Assembly: GCF_028281305.1 (NCBI RefSeq)
Contig: NZ_JANQKD010000044.1
Location: 81,600-145,599 of the forward strand
Source: Pelagibius sp.
GTDB taxonomy: Bacteria; Pseudomonadota; Alphaproteobacteria; Kiloniellales; Kiloniellaceae
DNA length: 64,000 nt
Direction: 5' to 3'
Translations under genes and position numbers: made by a program
Notes under the pieces: generated by a model
What the model was told of the DNA's origin: nothing
What the model saw: only the letters and a program-made list of their open reading frames with translations
The model's database searches: none
In this document: positions 62,301-64,000 of the stretch, piece by piece
How positions within the stretch are numbered: the first letter of the stretch is position 1
Layout of the letters: each line of letters starts with the position of its first letter

Positions 62301-63088
62301 CCCAGGTGGCCGACGACAAGGCCCGCCTGGTGGCTGCCGGTGCCTCCGAAGAGGAGGCGCAGCGGCGGGCCGGCTTCCGCGTCTTCGGTTCCAAGCCCGG
62401 GGCTTACGGCGCCGGGCTGCAGGCGCTGATCGACGAGCGTGGTTGGCACGAGACGGCGGATCTCGCCAGGGCCTATCTGGCCTGGGGCGGCTATGCCTAT
62501 GGTGCCGGCGCCGGCGGGCAGGCGGCGCAGGATCTCTTCGAGGCGCGCCTCGGCAGCGTGGAGGCGGTGGTCCACAACCAGGACAACCGGGAGCACGACC
62601 TGCTGGACTCCGACGACTACTATCAGTTCGAAGGCGGGCTGACGGCAGCGGTCGAGCATCTCTCCGGCGCCCGGCCGCGGGTCTACCACAACGATCATTC
62701 CCGTCCCGAAAGCCCGAAGATCCGCACGCTGGAAGAGGAAATCGCCCGCGTTGTGCGCGCCCGGGTGGTCAACCCCAAATGGATCGCGGGGGTCATGCGC
62801 CACGGCTACAAGGGCGCCTTCGAGATGGCGGCGACGGTGGACTATCTTTTCGCTTTCGCCGCCACCGCCCGGGTGGTCGGCGACCACCATTTCGACGCGG
62901 TCTACGAGGCCTATCTGGAAGACCCGGAGGTGCGCGCCTTCCTGGCCGAGAAGAACCCGGCGGCCCTGCGCGAGATCGCCGAGCGGCTGATCGAGGCCCA
63001 GGCGCGGGACCTCTGGAAGCCGCGCTCCAATTCGGCCCGGGCCGAGCTGGAAAGTCTGGCGGGTAGAGTTATGGAGGAAGCGAGATGA
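59324..63088 (+). CDS. cobN: Cobaltochelatase subunit CobN
   Basis: 1254 residues, the usual length. VHMGKHGNMEWLPGKALALS near residue 548-567 and YNIDPVASYHDPDLVPPHGY before it are diagnostic of the CobN/BchH chelatase. HDLLDSDDYYQFEGGLTAAV near 1092-1111 is a further block. It inserts cobalt into hydrogenobyrinic acid a,c-diamide in the aerobic pathway, with CobS and CobT, which are not in the window. Four bp after cobW; overlaps cobO in ATGA. Confidence 0.96.
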   Translation: MHLLQATPGAIADGSEAVDLGQTPGDIVFLSAADTELAALAAAQAALDDEAPSLRLANLMQLGHNLSVDLYVEQVISGARLVIVRLLGGESYWPYGVEQIHAACREKGIALAMLPGDEQPDPGLSAYGTLAEDAALRLWRYCIEGGPENALNLLRYGASLLGRQSNWQEPRPLLRAGLYWPGTAQPALQDLQRHWRAAAPVAAIVFYRALLQAGNLAAVDALITGLRAQGVNPLPLYCSSLKDPQAGEVVSALLAEAKTEIVLNATGFALTAPGAERARTPFNACDGPVLQVVFSGGNQAVWAEGVTGLSARDIAMNVALPEVDGRVLTRAVSFKGEARYDPATQTSVVAYEPVADRIDFVAALTANWLRLRRMPAGKRSVALILANYPNQDGRLGNGVGLDTPAGTLNVLRALKAEGYDTGKLPPDGQALIERLAAGPTNDLTVRSERPGGERYPLATYRRFFARLPRAVQVAVAERWGDAAEDPFVEGDAFRLSAFRLGKVVVGLQPARGYNIDPVASYHDPDLVPPHGYLAFYAWLRETMGVHAVVHMGKHGNMEWLPGKALALSEACFPEAVFGPLPHLYPFIVNDPGEGTQAKRRAQAVIVDHLTPPLTRAETYGPLAELERLVDEYYDAAGLDPRRLKVLGEEILQLSAASGLDKDCGIASGDDAETALGKLDNHLCELKEMQIRDGLHIFGESPMGGQETDLLVALTRLPRGRGEGGDASLIRALARDLGLVEFDPLDCVLGDPWRGPRPEALGPASFDVTGGWRSQGDTVERLELLAQALVAGTRTADSDWTETRAVLDRIEEQVRPAVAASGAAEVAGLRRGLDGRFVAPGPSGAPTRGRLDVLPTGRNFYSVDTRTVPTPAAWQLGWASAERLLLRHRQEEGGWPRRLALSAWGTANMRTGGDDIAQALALMGVKPTWETASRRITGFEILPLSLLDRPRVDVTLRVSGFFRDAFPAQIDLVDSAARAVAALDEPPEQNPLAAQVADDKARLVAAGASEEEAQRRAGFRVFGSKPGAYGAGLQALIDERGWHETADLARAYLAWGGYAYGAGAGGQAAQDLFEARLGSVEAVVHNQDNREHDLLDSDDYYQFEGGLTAAVEHLSGARPRVYHNDHSRPESPKIRTLEEEIARVVRARVVNPKWIAGVMRHGYKGAFEMAATVDYLFAFAATARVVGDHHFDAVYEAYLEDPEVRAFLAEKNPAALREIAERLIEAQARDLWKPRSNSARAELESLAGRVMEEAR

Positions 63089-63723
63089 GCGACCAGCCGA
63101 GCGAAGCCGAGATCAACGAAAGGGCCAACGAGAAGGCGCGCAAGCGCAAGGCGGCCCGCGACAAGATGCTCGCCAACAAGACGGTGGAGAAGGGCCTCCT
63201 GATCGTTCACACCGGCAAGGGCAAGGGCAAGTCGACCGCCGCCTTCGGCCTCGCCGTGCGGGCGCTGGGCAACGGCATGAAGGTCGGCGTGGTCCAGTAC
63301 GTGAAGGGCAAGTGGGAGACCGGCGAGCGCCAGGTCCTGGAGGCCTTCCCCGATCAGGTCGAGATCCGCACCATGGGCGAGGGCTTCACCTGGGACACCC
63401 AGGACCGGGCGCGGGACATCCGCGCCGCCCAGGCGGCCTGGCAGGCCTCCAAGGAGATGATCGAGGCCTGCAGGGGCGAAAATCCCAAGTATGACATGGT
63501 GGTATTGGACGAGCTTAACATCGTGCTGCGCTACGACTACCTGCCTCGGGACGAGATCATTGAAGTTCTCAAGAATCGGCCGCAAGGCCTTCATATCGTT
63601 GTCACCGGCCGCAACGCCAAGGACGAGCTGATCGAGATCGCCGACCTGGTGACCGAGATGACCCTGGTGAAGCACCCCTTCCGGGAGCAGAACGTGAAAG
63701 CCCAAAAGGGCATAGAGTTCTAG
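63085..63723 (+). CDS. cobO: Cob(I)yrinic acid a,c-diamide adenosyltransferase
   Basis: 212 residues. An N-terminal charged helix precedes the P-loop [19 protein letters not shown] near 45-63. [17 protein letters not shown] near 136-152 and HIVVTGRNA near 172-180 are CobA/CobO marks. Transfers adenosyl from ATP to the Co(I) corrinoid. ATG overlaps the cobN stop. Confidence 0.95.
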   Translation: MSDQPSEAEINERANEKARKRKAARDKMLANKTVEKGLLIVHTGKGKGKSTAAFGLAVRALGNGMKVGVVQYVKGKWETGERQVLEAFPDQVEIRTMGEGFTWDTQDRARDIRAAQAAWQASKEMIEACRGENPKYDMVVLDELNIVLRYDYLPRDEIIEVLKNRPQGLHIVVTGRNAKDELIEIADLVTEMTLVKHPFREQNVKAQKGIEF

Positions 63724-63727
63724 GACC

Positions 63728-64000
63728 ATGACCCGCGCGCCGGCCATCATGCTGCAGGGCACCGGCTCCGACGTCGGCAAGTCGCTGCTGACGGCGGGCC
63801 TTGGCCGGGCCTTCCTGAAGCGCGGTCTGAAGGTGCGGCCCTTCAAGCCCCAGAACATGTCCAACAACGCGGCGGTCACCGCCGAGGGCGGTGAGATCGG
63901 CCGGGCCCAGGCGCTGCAGGCCCGGGCCTGCGGCCTCACGCCCTCGACCGACATGAACCCGGTGTTGCTGAAGCCCCAGAGCGAGGTCGGCGCCCAGGTG
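63728..64000 (+). CDS. cobQ: Cobyric acid synthase, 3' end beyond the window
   Basis: 91 codons visible. [20 protein letters not shown] near 7-26 is the P-loop of the amidotransferase family, followed by [20 protein letters not shown] and [12 protein letters not shown], all typical for CobQ. ATG four bp after the cobO stop, with AGGACC upstream. It amidates cobyrinic acid side chains at b, d, e and g. Confidence 0.95.
   Translation, partial: MTRAPAIMLQGTGSDVGKSLLTAGLGRAFLKRGLKVRPFKPQNMSNNAAVTAEGGEIGRAQALQARACGLTPSTDMNPVLLKPQSEVGAQV

Noticed and set aside
1..64000. Mobile elements, CRISPR arrays, rRNA or tRNA genes
   Set aside because: No transposase, integrase, regularly spaced repeat or tRNA-like cloverleaf was recognised on either strand by eye; a tRNAscan and IS search would settle this.

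Overview
The window reads as ordinary chromosome from a high-GC, probably marine or soil alphaproteobacterium. Supporting marks are a GapR-type nucleoid protein, a DUF1244 protein, transhydrogenase alpha split into pntAA and pntAB, an aerobic cobalamin run (cobW-cobN-cobO-cobQ), a one-chain indolepyruvate ferredoxin oxidoreductase and TRAP transport. The gene mix is most like Rhodospirillales-type lineages, but I cannot name a genus. I saw no rRNA, tRNA, transposase, integrase, phage gene or CRISPR array.

Layout. 1-7.7 kb: end of an enoyl-reductase-like gene, then a malonate uptake and catabolism operon (matP-Q-M-A-B, minus strand) with divergent GntR-type matR. 7.8-12.7 kb: a membrane cyclic-nucleotide-domain protein with the decayed tail of a paralogue beside it, a proline racemase/hydroxyproline epimerase, and a GMC oxidoreductase-aldo/keto reductase pair. 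12.9-20.5 kb: N-formylglutamate amidohydrolase, YbdK-type ligase, DUF1244, gapR, a three-gene cobalt-type nitrile hydratase/thiocyanate hydrolase set, a two-helix membrane protein, GNAT, GST and a DUF900 hydrolase. 20.7-26.6 kb: aromatic amino acid catabolism (indolepyruvate oxidoreductase; divergent hpd and phhA). 26.7-34.8 kb: PagL-like lipid A deacylase, acyl-CoA synthetase, oligoendopeptidase F, PHA synthase and an ABC1 kinase. 35-38.5 kb: a 1172-residue secreted repeat protein. 38.5-45 kb: a cysteine-bearing MarR regulator with paired operators and an AhpD-like target, DUF1330 and cupin genes, and an RND efflux pump. 45.2-54.6 kb: the accessory-looking part. 55-64 kb: pntAA-AB-B and the cobalamin genes, cut off inside cobQ.

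The most unusual locus is 46.0-53.1 kb. Four minus-strand genes encode an alpha/beta hydrolase, an AurF-pattern diiron oxygenase, a cysteine synthase fused to a glutaredoxin, and a class C beta-lactamase-fold hydrolase. Next to them, pointing away, are two tandem paralogues that join an alpha/beta-hydrolase domain with an apparently intact triad to a LuxR-type helix-turn-helix. A perfect 12-bp direct repeat at 42-bp pitch lies in the divergent promoter region, and its 8-bp core recurs before the second paralogue. My inference, untested, is a small-molecule synthesis and sensing module.

Other non-coding structure: a TGTATACA-type palindrome between matP and matR, a consensus DnaA box before gapR, an 11-bp tandem repeat before hpd, a 12-bp inverted repeat before pagL, an 18-bp tandem repeat between the acyl-CoA synthetase and pepF, and a paired palindrome between the marR-like and ahpD-like genes. 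All functional calls come from reading translated sequence; no database search was run.
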